Of a stretch of DNA of 64,000 nucleotides, positions 1 to 9,034 are shown piece after piece (the first letter of the stretch is position 1; each line of letters begins with the position of its first letter). The stretch comes from a bacterium (GTDB lineage: Bacteria > Electryoneota > RPQS01), in the NCBI GenBank assembly GCA_036504735.1, contig DASXUQ010000010.1, forward strand, positions 62,001 through 126,000, read 5' to 3'. The notes beneath the pieces are model-generated. The model did not search any database. It was given only the letters and a program-made list of their open reading frames with translations, and was not told the DNA's origin. A program made the translations under genes and the position numbers.

Positions 1-2
1 TA

Positions 3-1340
3 CGCGATGAGATTGAATCCCTTGAACACATGCTGAGCCAGTACGGATTTCTGTTTCATTCCAAACACGTTCAGGTGCACACCAGCAGATTGCGCTGCGC
101 ACGACTTGCCATTCAAATGACGTATGGCCTCTGGCCAAGTAAGTGGCTCCTCTCGAATGATAGAGCTGATGACGGTATCATTACGAGACGAAATCTGGAT
201 CGTCTTGATGGGCGGATGGGCGCAGAGCACTTACAGAAGATTGCGGAATCAGTGAACCAGTTGCTCGCACTTCACGAAAAGGAATTAGGCGACTTCTACC
301 ATGCGAAGGAAATTTGTTTGTTGAGGAGCTTCTTCAATTCGCTGGCACCATTCCGGAATGTCATCCAACTGAAGTTTGTCGCTGATTTTACCCTGGCTGC
401 GCATCTTAATTATTTGGTGAGAAGGTCGAAGGGGACTCTGGAAGAGTTCCTGTCGGCATATAGCGGCGATATCCGGGCCGTAAGTGAAATGCTGGCGAGC
501 ATTAGAGATGAGGATATCACGGACTTCGCACTGTACGTCGCGAACAATAAGGAATCTGTGGGCACTATGCAATTCGGAACACTGGTTGCCGTGTTGCTCC
601 GGCCCCGAATCGACGAGGAGCTTCCCTCAGCGGTTAAGTCGGCGATCAACCACTTGGCTCAAGGTCTGTCACAGACAGCAACTGCCATGCCCAAGGTTGA
701 CCTCTTGGACAACTTGCGGCGTGCCCTATGCAGTTATGTGCAGTCGCACCTCGCAAATAGAGGTTATTGGGCGAAGACTAATGCGCCGATACGACAGGAC
801 AAGCAGGATTTGGATAGCTATCCGGCAGAGGCTCGCTTCAATTCGAAGGACAAGGAACGTGATTTTTTCAAAGCTGTAGCGCGGTTGCGAGAACAGTCCT
901 CGCAGAAGTGGATCGAAACAATAGAAGATGTCGTCAGGAAAGCAGAGAAGTTAGCGCAACAGCTACTTGACCTTCATCGAGGAGCCGAGGAGAAGGGTTG
1001 GGACACCAAGAAGGTAGTAATCACAATGCGGAAGTCAGTTCTTAACGGGCACAAGACCGTGCGCGATTATATTGATAAGGAGCTGACCGAGTCATCCCCG
1101 CATGAGAAGAAGGGATTCTCCTATCTCGTTGGGCGGTACGCTGTGCTGAAGCTAGCTACCGTCATTAACAACGACTCGTCGCTCGCGGTCTACTTTGGGC
1201 TCGTGGACGAGTTTTGTGAACCGGAAGGACTGTTCAAGTATCTAAACCTCCTCGGCCTACTACGGGACGACATCTTCGGTGATCATCGGTTCCAGCGGCT
1301 GAGTCAGCGCGAAAAGAAGTTCTTGGGGCTTGAAGTTTGA
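3..1340 (+). CDS. Hypothetical protein, 5' end outside the window
   Basis: No family is recognised. The frame is open from the first complete codon of the window, and the first internal Met (position 30) has no ribosome binding site, so the gene very probably starts upstream and this is a C-terminal part of about 445 residues. The protein is soluble-looking, rich in charged helices, without signal peptide or membrane segment; the middle (Lys/Glu/Gln-rich, about residues 270-320) may be coiled coil. A T-rich hairpin follows at 1374. It lies in the low-G+C island ending at tRNA-Lys. Real gene by codon pattern and length; function unknown. Confidence 0.6.
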   Translation, partial: RDEIESLEHMLSQYGFLFHSKHVQVHTSRLRCARLAIQMTYGLWPSKWLLSNDRADDGIITRRNLDRLDGRMGAEHLQKIAESVNQLLALHEKELGDFYHAKEICLLRSFFNSLAPFRNVIQLKFVADFTLAAHLNYLVRRSKGTLEEFLSAYSGDIRAVSEMLASIRDEDITDFALYVANNKESVGTMQFGTLVAVLLRPRIDEELPSAVKSAINHLAQGLSQTATAMPKVDLLDNLRRALCSYVQSHLANRGYWAKTNAPIRQDKQDLDSYPAEARFNSKDKERDFFKAVARLREQSSQKWIETIEDVVRKAEKLAQQLLDLHRGAEEKGWDTKKVVITMRKSVLNGHKTVRDYIDKELTESSPHEKKGFSYLVGRYAVLKLATVINNDSSLAVYFGLVDEFCEPEGLFKYLNLLGLLRDDIFGDHRFQRLSQREKKFLGLEV

Positions 1341-1373
1341 CCTAACTCCTGCCTCATCCCGATTCTCACACTG

Positions 1374-1400
1374 TCCCAGGCAATGGCCTGGGATTTTTTT
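1374..1400 (+). terminator. Rho-independent terminator
   Basis: Stem TCCCAGG / CCTGGGA with a six-base loop, followed directly by seven T. It ends the first gene of the island. Confidence 0.85.
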
Positions 1401-1542
1401 GTCTCTGGATCGGCCAAATCATTCTCGTTCCCTGGGGTGGCAAAGGAATGGGATAGCCCTATCTTAGTGGTTACAAATTGCACACGTAGGGCATAACATC
1501 GGCAACGCAGCGTTTCTGCGGACACAAGCGAAGGAGAACAAT

Positions 1543-2118
1543 ATGAGAAAGGCTGACGATGCACCTAGGCGTTGGTGTCTGCTTGCAGACGGTGCCAAGG
1601 CGCTGGGTCTGAAACTTACGGACGAAGCTCAAGACTTGGCAACACAACATAAAGCCATTAAGATGGTAGATGGCGTGTTCCTCGTAAACGTTGAGAAGAT
1701 CCGCAAGGCGCTGGAAAAAGCGGCGAGCAGCCGAGGGGCTAAGGGAGGGCGACGTGGCGGGGGCTTCAATCCCTTCCGGAAGCATGTTGGGCGGATCGAA
1801 GGCACCATGCGGCGTAATAAATCCGCACTGGCAACTGCTGAGGCGAAGATTTCGGGTTTACAGGCTCGGCTGGCTGACCGCTCTCTGACCTTTTATGATC
1901 AGGAGACGGTGCTCTTGGCTATCAAGAAGCTTGAAACTGAAGTTGTGCATCGTCGCAAGCGTGTCGACGAGGACCAAGCCGAGATCTCGACGCTAAAGAA
2001 CCTCGATACTGCGGGTCGGCAAGCGTGGCTCGCTGAGAATGCCAAATCGAAGGGCGCGGCAGCCGACGCCGATAAGGCTACCAATATCTCTTCGGAAGAT
2101 TCTTCGGTCAGCAAGTGA
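1543..2118 (+). CDS. Hypothetical coiled-coil protein
   Basis: A 191-residue protein of no recognised family. The ATG is preceded by AAGGAGAA at good distance. The N-terminal 60 residues are compact and could be a small DNA-binding or adaptor domain; a Gly/Arg-rich linker (about 62-75) follows, then a long heptad-like helical region (about 80-160, with regularly spaced Leu, Ala, Ile, Arg and Glu) and an acidic/Ser tail. It sits between two hypothetical genes in the tRNA-Lys island. A coiled-coil oligomer is an inference from composition only. Confidence 0.6.
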   Translation: MRKADDAPRRWCLLADGAKALGLKLTDEAQDLATQHKAIKMVDGVFLVNVEKIRKALEKAASSRGAKGGRRGGGFNPFRKHVGRIEGTMRRNKSALATAEAKISGLQARLADRSLTFYDQETVLLAIKKLETEVVHRRKRVDEDQAEISTLKNLDTAGRQAWLAENAKSKGAAADADKATNISSEDSSVSK

Positions 2119-2292
2119 ATGGACAACCTCCTATGCAAGTGTCGCGTTCTCCGCCCTGATGAACGTGGCTTTTGTGACAACTCAAGCCCCAGCGCCACCG
2201 CGTGCACGACACGAACGTGGACGGAAGACAGGGTGGCGCGGGGCAATCCTTCACGAGCAGAAGCCCAAAACTTAACCTTGAGGAAGTTACAC

Positions 2293-3012
2293 ATGACAGA
2301 CCTTCTCACTCCTTCTGATTCCGACGATACCGAGAACATTGGTATCTTTCCGCTCAACATCGACGATGAGGACGAGTTGGCGACCATATTTGACCGCCCA
2401 GCACCTAACGACTATATGGTGGTATTGACGTTACTCTGCCTTGATCCTGATGCCGAAGGCTTTGCCCGTGATTGGTTAAAACGTGTTCTGGACGATTCGA
2501 AGAGCAACGTACCGAAAGTCCAGCTTCCTGCTGGAACTCATACTCTGATGGCCGTCGAAAAGGTGCCGAGTTACCTCGATGATGTGATGAGCGAGGGACA
2601 GAAGAAATGGATTTTCAAGGGGGTCTATGTCCAGTGTGGGTTCGTCAGACACGCGCTGATTTATGAACCGCATCTGGTGCGGGGAATCATGGTGGCGATG
2701 TCCTGGTACGATGCTCGCGTCGAATTACTTGGATCGTTAGATCCCAGTGAGATGAAGCCCACCGGATTCCTGGGCGAATACGAAGGCGACCCCATTCCTC
2801 GCACGATTGCGCGGACATTTCGGCTTACGGTGAATGACCTCTACCGCGAGGGCGTGGGCGTCTGGTGCCGTGACTTGATTAACATCAGAAATGAGATTCT
2901 CATCAAGTACCGCGCATCTCTTACGGGAACTGATCCGGAAACCGAATGGAAGCGTTTCCAGTCGGCGCGTATGAAGTACTTCCTCGACACCGCTTATCTC
3001 GATCTTCCGTAG
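2293..3012 (+). CDS. Hypothetical island protein, paralogue of the gene at 3271
   Basis: A 239-residue protein starting at the ATG at 2293, which has AGGAAG 6-7 bases upstream; the longer open frame back to 2119 has no supporting start and is rejected. No known family is recognised. The C-terminal 60 residues align by eye with those of the next gene: both show V.D.Y..G.GVW, then R..LIK.RA.L, then DP..E..RF, and a weaker match (W...G.Y) lies about 60 residues before. The two are diverged tandem paralogues. No signal peptide or membrane segment. Function unknown; the island setting makes a phage-related or defence role possible but unproven. Confidence 0.6.
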   Translation: MTDLLTPSDSDDTENIGIFPLNIDDEDELATIFDRPAPNDYMVVLTLLCLDPDAEGFARDWLKRVLDDSKSNVPKVQLPAGTHTLMAVEKVPSYLDDVMSEGQKKWIFKGVYVQCGFVRHALIYEPHLVRGIMVAMSWYDARVELLGSLDPSEMKPTGFLGEYEGDPIPRTIARTFRLTVNDLYREGVGVWCRDLINIRNEILIKYRASLTGTDPETEWKRFQSARMKYFLDTAYLDLP

Positions 3013-3270
3013 GCAACGGATTGCGTGGTGCCGGATCGGGATGACATTTGTGCGAGAGGTCAAACCTATTCACATAGTCGAATCCCTTCCCCGATAGAAA
3101 CTACGATGTTTTTCCCGTCCGGTGCAGCGCTTAATCTCATAACGCATGACTGAATCGACTATGATGAACGAAGAGTCGGCGGGGCTGATTCAGCCGTTCT
3201 ACACGGCGTCGACTAAAGAGCGCGAACCGAATCACTTCAAACCATAAACCACTAACAGAAGGAACTCCCT

Positions 3271-3957
3271 TTGAAGAAACTCTCACCGAAGAACGGGCTG
3301 CTGATGCCCTTAAACTTGCCAACCATGGCCGACTATGCAACCGAATACCGTCGGCTGTTGCCTGATCCGCTGCACGTTTCGCTTATCTTTTGCCGCATGC
3401 CTGACAAATGCGCGCACTGCGCTATCGAACAGTACGAGAAGGTCCATGACGGGCTCCTCGCACTGGCGACTGATGTGCCGACCATGGCACAAAGTCGAGG
3501 GATCACTGCCGCCGTCATCGTGGATCACGGACTCGACCAAGATTCTGATTGTGGATGGCTTATGGATATTCCTTGGGGACGGGACTGGGCGGTGGATGGC
3601 CTTTACGCCCAGGTCGTCACTCGCAAATACCGGGATGACGCCCCTGAGTCAGAGATTGCTGGGGGACTCGCAGCCATGCACAACATTGACATGCATATGG
3701 CAGCAACCAGCTCCTACGAACCCAACGCGCACAAGCCCTTTCCTGCGGATTCTGAACTCGTTGTCGAGTTCTCCACCACAGTTGGGGATATGTATCTCAA
3801 TGGTCGTGGGGTGTGGTCGGAAAGTCTCGTCGGCTTTCGCACCGCAACCCTGATAAAGATGCGCGCCCTCCTACTCGACCTTGACCCTGATAGCGAGTAT
3901 GATCGCTTCGTGAAGGTCGGCGGAGGATTGCCTGTGGATTATCTGACGATGAAATAG
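3271..3957 (+). CDS. Hypothetical island protein, paralogue of the gene at 2293
   Basis: A 228-residue protein with a TTG start preceded by AGAAGGAA. It shares with the 2293 gene the C-terminal pattern GD.Y..G.GVW...L..R...LIK.RALL..DP.SE..RF and a matching W..DGLY segment in the middle. The N-terminal third carries an unpaired CAHC motif (about residues 47-50) absent from its partner. No known family is recognised. A GU-containing hairpin without a T run (3989-4020) follows. A second copy beside the first suggests either duplication inside the element or two subunits of one assembly. Confidence 0.6.
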   Translation: MKKLSPKNGLLMPLNLPTMADYATEYRRLLPDPLHVSLIFCRMPDKCAHCAIEQYEKVHDGLLALATDVPTMAQSRGITAAVIVDHGLDQDSDCGWLMDIPWGRDWAVDGLYAQVVTRKYRDDAPESEIAGGLAAMHNIDMHMAATSSYEPNAHKPFPADSELVVEFSTTVGDMYLNGRGVWSESLVGFRTATLIKMRALLLDLDPDSEYDRFVKVGGGLPVDYLTMK

Positions 3958-4080
3958 CATTTGACACCGATTTGGTCGATAGCGATTGCAGTGGTGCCGA
4001 GGTGCACATCGGCACTGCTGGGTCCTCGTGACAATCTATCCCCCAAGAATCCTCACCTTAGTATCGGGTATAAGTAAGTA

Positions 4081-4368
4081 GTGGAAGACGAAGACGGAAT
4101 CTTGAGAGAAATCATGTCAATACTGCAAGAGATTCGTAACGGCCAGAACACTGTGCGGAAAGTGTGGCTGTCGCCGGACAATGCCGCCCTGTACTTAGGT
4201 GTGTCAGTTACTCGGATCTACCAATACATTCGCGCTGATGGGATTCCGTTTCATCGGTTGCCAGACTCGAACTTAGTCCGGATTCACGTCGACGAGCTAG
4301 ATGAATGGGTGCGAAAGTCAGAAAAGTCAACGCGAGGCGCAGCAATGGAAGCGCTCAGGAGGTTGTGA
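4081..4368 (+). CDS. Excisionase-like helix-turn-helix DNA-binding protein
   Basis: A 95-residue protein with an MerR/Xis-type winged helix (HTH_17): the stretch LSPDNAALYLGVS at about residue 30, IYQYIRADGIPFHRL and the closing VDELDEWV are typical of excisionase-family DNA-binding domains. The GTG at 4081 gives the longest form; ATG at 4114, with GAGAGAA upstream, is an alternative start. The stop lies 7 bases before the integrase start, so the two are co-transcribed. The likely role is directionality factor (excision) or transcriptional regulator for the adjacent recombinase; this is inferred from family and context. Confidence 0.75.
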   Translation: MEDEDGILREIMSILQEIRNGQNTVRKVWLSPDNAALYLGVSVTRIYQYIRADGIPFHRLPDSNLVRIHVDELDEWVRKSEKSTRGAAMEALRRL

Positions 4369-4375
4369 GAACAGG

Positions 4376-5407
4376 ATGTCAGTAATTATTCGCTCAAGGA
4401 AGGGACGAAAGGGCGAGACCATCATCTACTTGGACATTTACCACGCGGGGAAGCGCAGGCGAATGAACCTCAAGACGAAAGACATGCGTGAGGCAAGGCG
4501 AGTAAGAGCTGAAGTAGAACAGAAATTGATGGCGGAAGGGTGGAGCAAAGAGAAGAGTTCGTCGGTCATGCTGGATGATCTGGCTCGGAACTACGTCGAA
4601 TACGCCGAAGCCACGAAAGCACCTAAAACGGCGAAGATGGACCGCGACACGCTGAGAGACTTCATGCGGGTCATCGGGAACATGAAGCTCGGTTCCGTTA
4701 CGTCAGAGCATGTCGAGAAGTTCCGGCTCGAACGGCTGAAAGAAGTCTCGCCTGTTTCGGTCAACATTGGGCTTCGACACCTCAAGGCGGCATTTAACTG
4801 GGCAGTCGAACACAAGCTGCTTAGAATCAGCCCTGCGGCCAAAGTGCGCCTGAACCGCGTTCCGAAGAACATGCATCCCCGGTTTCTCACCGAGGAAGAG
4901 ATTCAACGGTTGCGGGAGGAAATCGAGGGGGATATTGCTCTTTCCCAAGTAGTAGATGCAGCTCTTTGGACTGGAATGCGGCGGAACGAAATCGTAACGC
5001 TGCAATGGTCCGACGTGGACTTGGTCAGGAACGTGCTCACGGTGCAGAACAAGGTTGGCTTTCGGACGAAGTCCAGAAGATCGAGAAGTATCCCTATTAA
5101 TGGACCGTTGCGGGAAATGTTGCTGGCGATGAAGCCTGCCACGTCGAGACCCGACGACAACGTGTTCAGTGTTACCTATTGGACCCTAGGCAAGAAGTTC
5201 TTGCGGGCTACAAGGGCGGCGAAACTACACGGCGATGTTACCTTTCATACCCTGCGGCATACTTTTGCAAGCCATCTGGTGATGCAGGGCGTGGATCTTC
5301 GTTCAATTCAAGAGATCTTGGGTCACTTCGATGTAACTGTCACGCAAATATACACCCATTTATCCCCAGAACACCTTGCGAAGACCACAGGGAAGCTGCC
5401 TTACTGA
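4376..5407 (+). CDS. Tyrosine recombinase / site-specific integrase
   Basis: A 343-residue phage-type integrase. The ATG at 4376 has AGGAGG 13 bases upstream; the longer frame from 4301 overlaps the previous gene and is not used. An AP2-like arm-binding N-terminus (basic, residues 1-60) is followed by a SAM-like core-binding domain (about 65-160) and the catalytic domain. Catalytic residues visible: R202 (TGMRRNE), H291 and R294 (HTLRHTFAS), GH before the nucleophile, and Y326 (IYTHLS). It reads toward tRNA-Lys, whose 3' end lies 260 bases away, the classical arrangement of an element integrated into a tRNA gene. It should catalyse integration and excision of the island. Confidence 0.95.
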   Translation: MSVIIRSRKGRKGETIIYLDIYHAGKRRRMNLKTKDMREARRVRAEVEQKLMAEGWSKEKSSSVMLDDLARNYVEYAEATKAPKTAKMDRDTLRDFMRVIGNMKLGSVTSEHVEKFRLERLKEVSPVSVNIGLRHLKAAFNWAVEHKLLRISPAAKVRLNRVPKNMHPRFLTEEEIQRLREEIEGDIALSQVVDAALWTGMRRNEIVTLQWSDVDLVRNVLTVQNKVGFRTKSRRSRSIPINGPLREMLLAMKPATSRPDDNVFSVTYWTLGKKFLRATRAAKLHGDVTFHTLRHTFASHLVMQGVDLRSIQEILGHFDVTVTQIYTHLSPEHLAKTTGKLPY

Positions 5408-5408
5408 C

Positions 5409-5440
5409 AGGGAGCCCGGAATGTCCGGCTCCCTTTCTTT
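5409..5440 (+). terminator. Rho-independent terminator after the integrase
   Basis: AGGGAGCCCGGA pairs with TCCGGCTCCCT (one bulged C, ATG loop) followed by a T-rich stretch. Confidence 0.75.
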
Positions 5441-5527
5441 TGCATAGATTCCTGATGTAGAGGCTGTCCAGGCCACTGCGTCTGGTACTACTTCCAGAAC
5501 AGTGAATCAGTGGGATGAGATATTGGG

Positions 5528-5562
5528 ATGTGCGACAAAATGTGCGACAAATGAGCGACAAA
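5528..5562. repeat. Three tandem 12-base direct repeats between integrase and tRNA-Lys
   Basis: ATGTGCGACAAA occurs at 5528-5539 and 5540-5551, followed by a third copy with one change and one base shorter (TGAGCGACAAA, 5552-5562). Closely spaced direct repeats between a tyrosine recombinase gene and the attachment site are what integrase arm-type binding sites look like; that role is inferred. Confidence 0.6.
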
Positions 5563-5623
5563 ATTGGTGCAGCAACTTGCAGAAATCTACACTTACATCG
5601 GAACATCAGTTCAAAGTCAGGCC

Positions 5624-5659
5624 AAAGAAAATCCCCGTAAACCAAGTGTTTACAGGGAT
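5624..5659 (-). terminator. Terminator of tRNA-Lys
   Basis: On the minus strand ATCCCTGTAAAC pairs with GTTTACGGGGAT (one GU) and is followed by a T-rich tail; it lies just past the tRNA 3' end. Confidence 0.7.
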
Positions 5660-5665
5660 CTTAAG

Positions 5666-5741
<76 letters not shown>

Positions 5742-5843
5742 TCGTGTCGCGTGGAAACCTTAATAAAAGGCTTTTGAACAACTTTGTCAAGCCGACCCGC
5801 CAAGTCCGCCAGCGGTGGCAAAGTGTTCATGCTGCCTTACATA

Positions 5844-7166
5844 TCATAATATAATGTGATAATCATCCATTTTTTTGCGCAACGTGGGGCGGGTAATGCC
5901 CAGGACCTCACAGGCTTTGCCGAGGTTTCCTCCAACGGCGGCCAGCACGGAGATGATATGCTCCTTCTCGACCTCATCTAAGGAGCGCAAATCATGGCGG
6001 GCGGGCTCAAGCGAGGGGCTATCCTGCACGAAATCCAGATTGAGGGTATCGCCTGCGGCTCGCAGCACGGCCTGAGTCAGCACATTCTCCAGTTCGCGCA
6101 CATTGCCCGGCCAGGGGTTTTGCGTGAGCCGCTTCATCACGCGATCCGGAACGCGCGTCACATTGCGGTGCAGTTCGCGGTTGATTTTCTCCAGAAGATA
6201 ATGCACCAGGTCGGGAAGATCCTCGCGCCGTTCCCGCAGTGGCGGCAGGGTGATGCCCAGCACAGCCAGGCGGAAGTACAGATCCTCGCGGAACTGCCCG
6301 GCTTTGATCATTTCGCCCAGGCCGCGATTGGTGGCGGCAATCACCCGCGCTTCAAAGGGGATGGACGCCGTACCGCCCACGCGTTCGAAGCAGCGCTCCT
6401 GCAGCACACGCAGCAGCCGGGTTTGCAGATCGAGACTCATGTCGCCGATCTCATCGAGAAACAGCGTGCCCCTTCCTGCGACCTCGAGTTTGCCGATCTT
6501 CCGCTGATGCGCGCCGGTAAACGAGCCGCGCTCATGGCCGAACATCTCCGATTCCATCAGCGTGGAAACGATGGCCGAGCAATTGACCGCCACAAACGGC
6601 TCCCCCGGCGTGGTGTTTTCATGGATCGCCCGCGCCACCAGTTCCTTGCCTGTGCCGCTCTCACCTGTGATCAGCACATTGACGCGCGATTTGGACGCGA
6701 GCCCGATCTGCTTATGGATCTCCAGAATGGCGCGGCTCTTTCCCGCAATGCGCCCCGGTTTCCAGTCGTCGATGACCGGCGTCGCGTCCGACCGCCGCCG
6801 GGCGCGCACCTGCTCGGCGGCCTTCTGCACGATGATATCCAGCTCATCGATATCCAGCGGCTTATGGATATAGTTCAGCGCGCCGCTTTTCATAGCGGCA
6901 ATCGCGTACTCCATGTCATGATGTCCCGTGATCATGATCACCAGCGCCTGCGAACCGCTCGTGATCTGTTCATCGAGCAGCTTGGTGCCGTCGCCATCGG
7001 GCAGTTTCAGATCGAGAATCACCATGTCCGGATCATGCCGGTTCCACAGCGTCCGCCCCGAGGCAATGGTGTCCGCGCTGAACAGTTCGAAATGCTGCTC
7101 AGAAAGATGCAACTCCAGCGTCCGCCGGATAGCATCGTCGTCGTCAATGATGAGAATAGATTCCAT
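5844..7166 (-). CDS. Sigma-54-dependent response regulator, NtrC/AtoC family
   Basis: A 440-residue activator with three domains. Receiver domain (1-120) with acidic pocket IIDDDD, phospho-acceptor D52 (MVILDLKLPDGDG) and K102. AAA+ sigma-54 interaction domain (about 137-370) with Walker A GESGTGKE (168-175), loop GSFTGA (214-219, Ser in place of the commoner Ala), Walker B GTLFLDEIGD (233-242) and the arginine-finger region FREDLYFRL. Fis-type HTH at the C-terminus (about 405-437, GNLGKACEVLGITRPTL). It should bind enhancer sites and drive open-complex formation by sigma-54 RNA polymerase after phosphorylation. The likely partner kinase is at 9773-11551 on the same strand, separated by two other genes. 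Confidence 0.93.
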   Translation of the reverse strand: MESILIIDDDDAIRRTLELHLSEQHFELFSADTIASGRTLWNRHDPDMVILDLKLPDGDGTKLLDEQITSGSQALVIMITGHHDMEYAIAAMKSGALNYIHKPLDIDELDIIVQKAAEQVRARRRSDATPVIDDWKPGRIAGKSRAILEIHKQIGLASKSRVNVLITGESGTGKELVARAIHENTTPGEPFVAVNCSAIVSTLMESEMFGHERGSFTGAHQRKIGKLEVAGRGTLFLDEIGDMSLDLQTRLLRVLQERCFERVGGTASIPFEARVIAATNRGLGEMIKAGQFREDLYFRLAVLGITLPPLRERREDLPDLVHYLLEKINRELHRNVTRVPDRVMKRLTQNPWPGNVRELENVLTQAVLRAAGDTLNLDFVQDSPSLEPARHDLRSLDEVEKEHIISVLAAVGGNLGKACEVLGITRPTLRKKMDDYHIIL

Positions 7167-7217
7167 GCTCTTAAAAAATTGCTGAAAATCTGCAAGGCTG
7201 AAATTGGATGGTAGACG

Positions 7218-7233
7218 CGCGATTTATCGCGCC
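7218..7233. promoter_or_regulatory. Inverted repeat upstream of the response regulator
   Basis: GCGCGAT-TT-ATCGCGC, a perfect 7-bp inverted repeat 52 bases before the regulator's start. It could be an operator for autoregulation or a hairpin. The 482-base gap from 7167 to 7648 shows nothing else definite apart from an optional N-terminal extension of the TIR gene (ATG at 7436, no Shine-Dalgarno). Confidence 0.35.
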
Positions 7234-7648
7234 AGCTTAACAGAAAAATGTATTTTGACCAAACGAACTGGCTTACCCGCTAAAAATATTCGGCTTGGAC
7301 CATGGGCGACGTGATGGTGCAAGCGTAACGGCCACTGCAAACCGTCTTATGTTGGATGATGCGGTGGTTGTGTTGATGTTTCACTTGAAGGGGTCAGTTA
7401 GGTTCGCCTGTTTGCTCCCGGACCACTTCTAATATATGAACGAATGTACAGGAAATCAAGAGCAAAGGAAATCACAAAAACAACATCTTGCGACAAAGGA
7501 TACAGTTGAGAGGAGCGGTAGTCGCCAGCAGTTTACCTCAACGTTCGAGCCCTATTCGTCGGCACATCATGAAATGTGTTGCATGTATGACGTTCAATGG
7601 GTAAATTCCACCACAAATTCTCCCGGCATCGCTTTGCAAAGGTGGCTT

Positions 7649-9025
7649 ATGGATCAACTGTTCGCGTACGATGTCTTCATCAGTTATAGTCACTTGGACA
7701 AGGACATCGTTCACCCACTGGTGTTTCGACTAAAGCAGGATGGAGTACGCGTGTGGATGGACGATTTGGAGATTCAACCAGGCGACTCGATTCCCAGCCG
7801 TGTTCAGGAAGGCATCCAGACCTCCCGTGTGCTACTGCTTTTTATGTCGAGGAATGCTCTGGAATCCAAATACGTTGAGATGGAGCGGGCGTCTGCGCAA
7901 TTCCGGGACCCGATCAATAACGACCGCCGCTTTGTTCCGGTTCGCCTTGATAATTGCACCATCCCGGACACTCTTAGTCACTACTTGTATGTTGACTGGC
8001 GTTTGAATTCAGAAGAGCAGTACGGTAAGTTACTCGCGGCTTCCCGTTGCGCGCCCGACCTTGACTTGGATGGTGAGGAACGCGCACCGGTTGCAGAATC
8101 AGTCCTGACTGGACACAAAGGTACCGTGCTGTGCGTATCGATGACTCCAAATGGGAGATGGGCTGTTTCTGGTGGCAAGGACAGAACTGTCCGAAGTTGG
8201 GATCTTGTCCACCGTATCTCTACAGGAGTTTTGCAAGGACATGCCGATGACATCTTGTCGGTCGTGATTACGAAGGATGGGCGTCGCGCAGTATCCGGAT
8301 CGGCAGACGGAACGGTTCGCGTGTGGGATCTCGAGTCCAGGCGGTCTCAAGTATTGTATAAGGGGCAATGCCCAGTGTCATCTATAAGCGCGACGCCGAG
8401 TGGTGACCGGGTATTGACGGGTGACGCGGAAGGCATGATACGGCTATGGCATCTCGATGCAGATCCGCCGAAAGCGATGCTCAATCTCGGCCCCTGCAAA
8501 TCATGGGTGTGGACGCTCGCGATGTCGGCTGACGCTTGTTGGGCTGTGTCCGGAGGACGCGAGCGAGACGCTCACGTCTGGGATTTGAGGAAGGCCAAAC
8601 ATATGAAAGTGCTCAAAGGTCATTCGTCCTGGATATGGTCCGTCGCGTTGACTGCCAATGGGGGAACTGCTGTGACGGGATCGGCCGACCGCTTGATCCG
8701 CTGCTGGGACATGAGAACCGGGACATGCGTCAAAGCCTTGAAGGAACATACCAGTGACGTTTTGGGCGTCGCTACGACAGCCAGTGGTTCAGGCGTGGTT
8801 TCAGGGAGTGCGGACCGTACCGTTCGATTTTGGAATCCCCAAGGGAGCTTGGGTCCGAAGTCGAGAGTGGGCCATACGGCCGAAATCACGTCGGTTGCCT
8901 TGGCAGAGAGACAAGGTGCGCACTTGGCCGTAAGCGCATCGCGAGATGGAACCTTGCGCGTTTGGAATGCGAACACAACCGGAATGTCAACTCCGGATCC
9001 ACAAGGAACAGACCTTGAAAGGTGA
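7649..9025 (+). CDS. TIR domain protein with seven WD40 repeats
   Basis: A 458-residue protein. I chose the ATG at 7649 because AAAGGTGG precedes it and the TIR domain begins at once; a longer form from 7436 would add 71 residues with no recognisable domain. The TIR domain (about 5-120) opens with YDVFISYSHLDKD, carries VWMDDLEIQPGDS, and has E79 in KYVEMER at the place of the conserved TIR catalytic Glu. Seven WD40 blades follow (about 148-450; GH...V..V...P.G...VSGS.D.TVR.WD), enough for one complete propeller. TIR domains act as NAD+ hydrolases/cyclases or adaptors; the propeller would be the sensing or scaffold part. It interrupts the presumed kinase-regulator pair and is less G+C rich than they are. 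Acquired defence or signalling gene is an inference. Confidence 0.85.
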   Translation: MDQLFAYDVFISYSHLDKDIVHPLVFRLKQDGVRVWMDDLEIQPGDSIPSRVQEGIQTSRVLLLFMSRNALESKYVEMERASAQFRDPINNDRRFVPVRLDNCTIPDTLSHYLYVDWRLNSEEQYGKLLAASRCAPDLDLDGEERAPVAESVLTGHKGTVLCVSMTPNGRWAVSGGKDRTVRSWDLVHRISTGVLQGHADDILSVVITKDGRRAVSGSADGTVRVWDLESRRSQVLYKGQCPVSSISATPSGDRVLTGDAEGMIRLWHLDADPPKAMLNLGPCKSWVWTLAMSADACWAVSGGRERDAHVWDLRKAKHMKVLKGHSSWIWSVALTANGGTAVTGSADRLIRCWDMRTGTCVKALKEHTSDVLGVATTASGSGVVSGSADRTVRFWNPQGSLGPKSRVGHTAEITSVALAERQGAHLAVSASRDGTLRVWNANTTGMSTPDPQGTDLER

Positions 9026-9034
9026 ACTTGTGCG

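Noticed and set aside
3146-3247. 33-residue frame before the 3271 gene
   Set aside because: No ribosome binding site and no supporting context.
1-5665. Second copy of the tRNA-Lys 3' end as left attachment site
   Set aside because: Looked for by eye and not found; the island must extend left of the window.
5994-7214. 406-codon frame antisense to the sigma-54 activator
   Set aside because: Shadow; no recognisable protein and no ribosome binding site.
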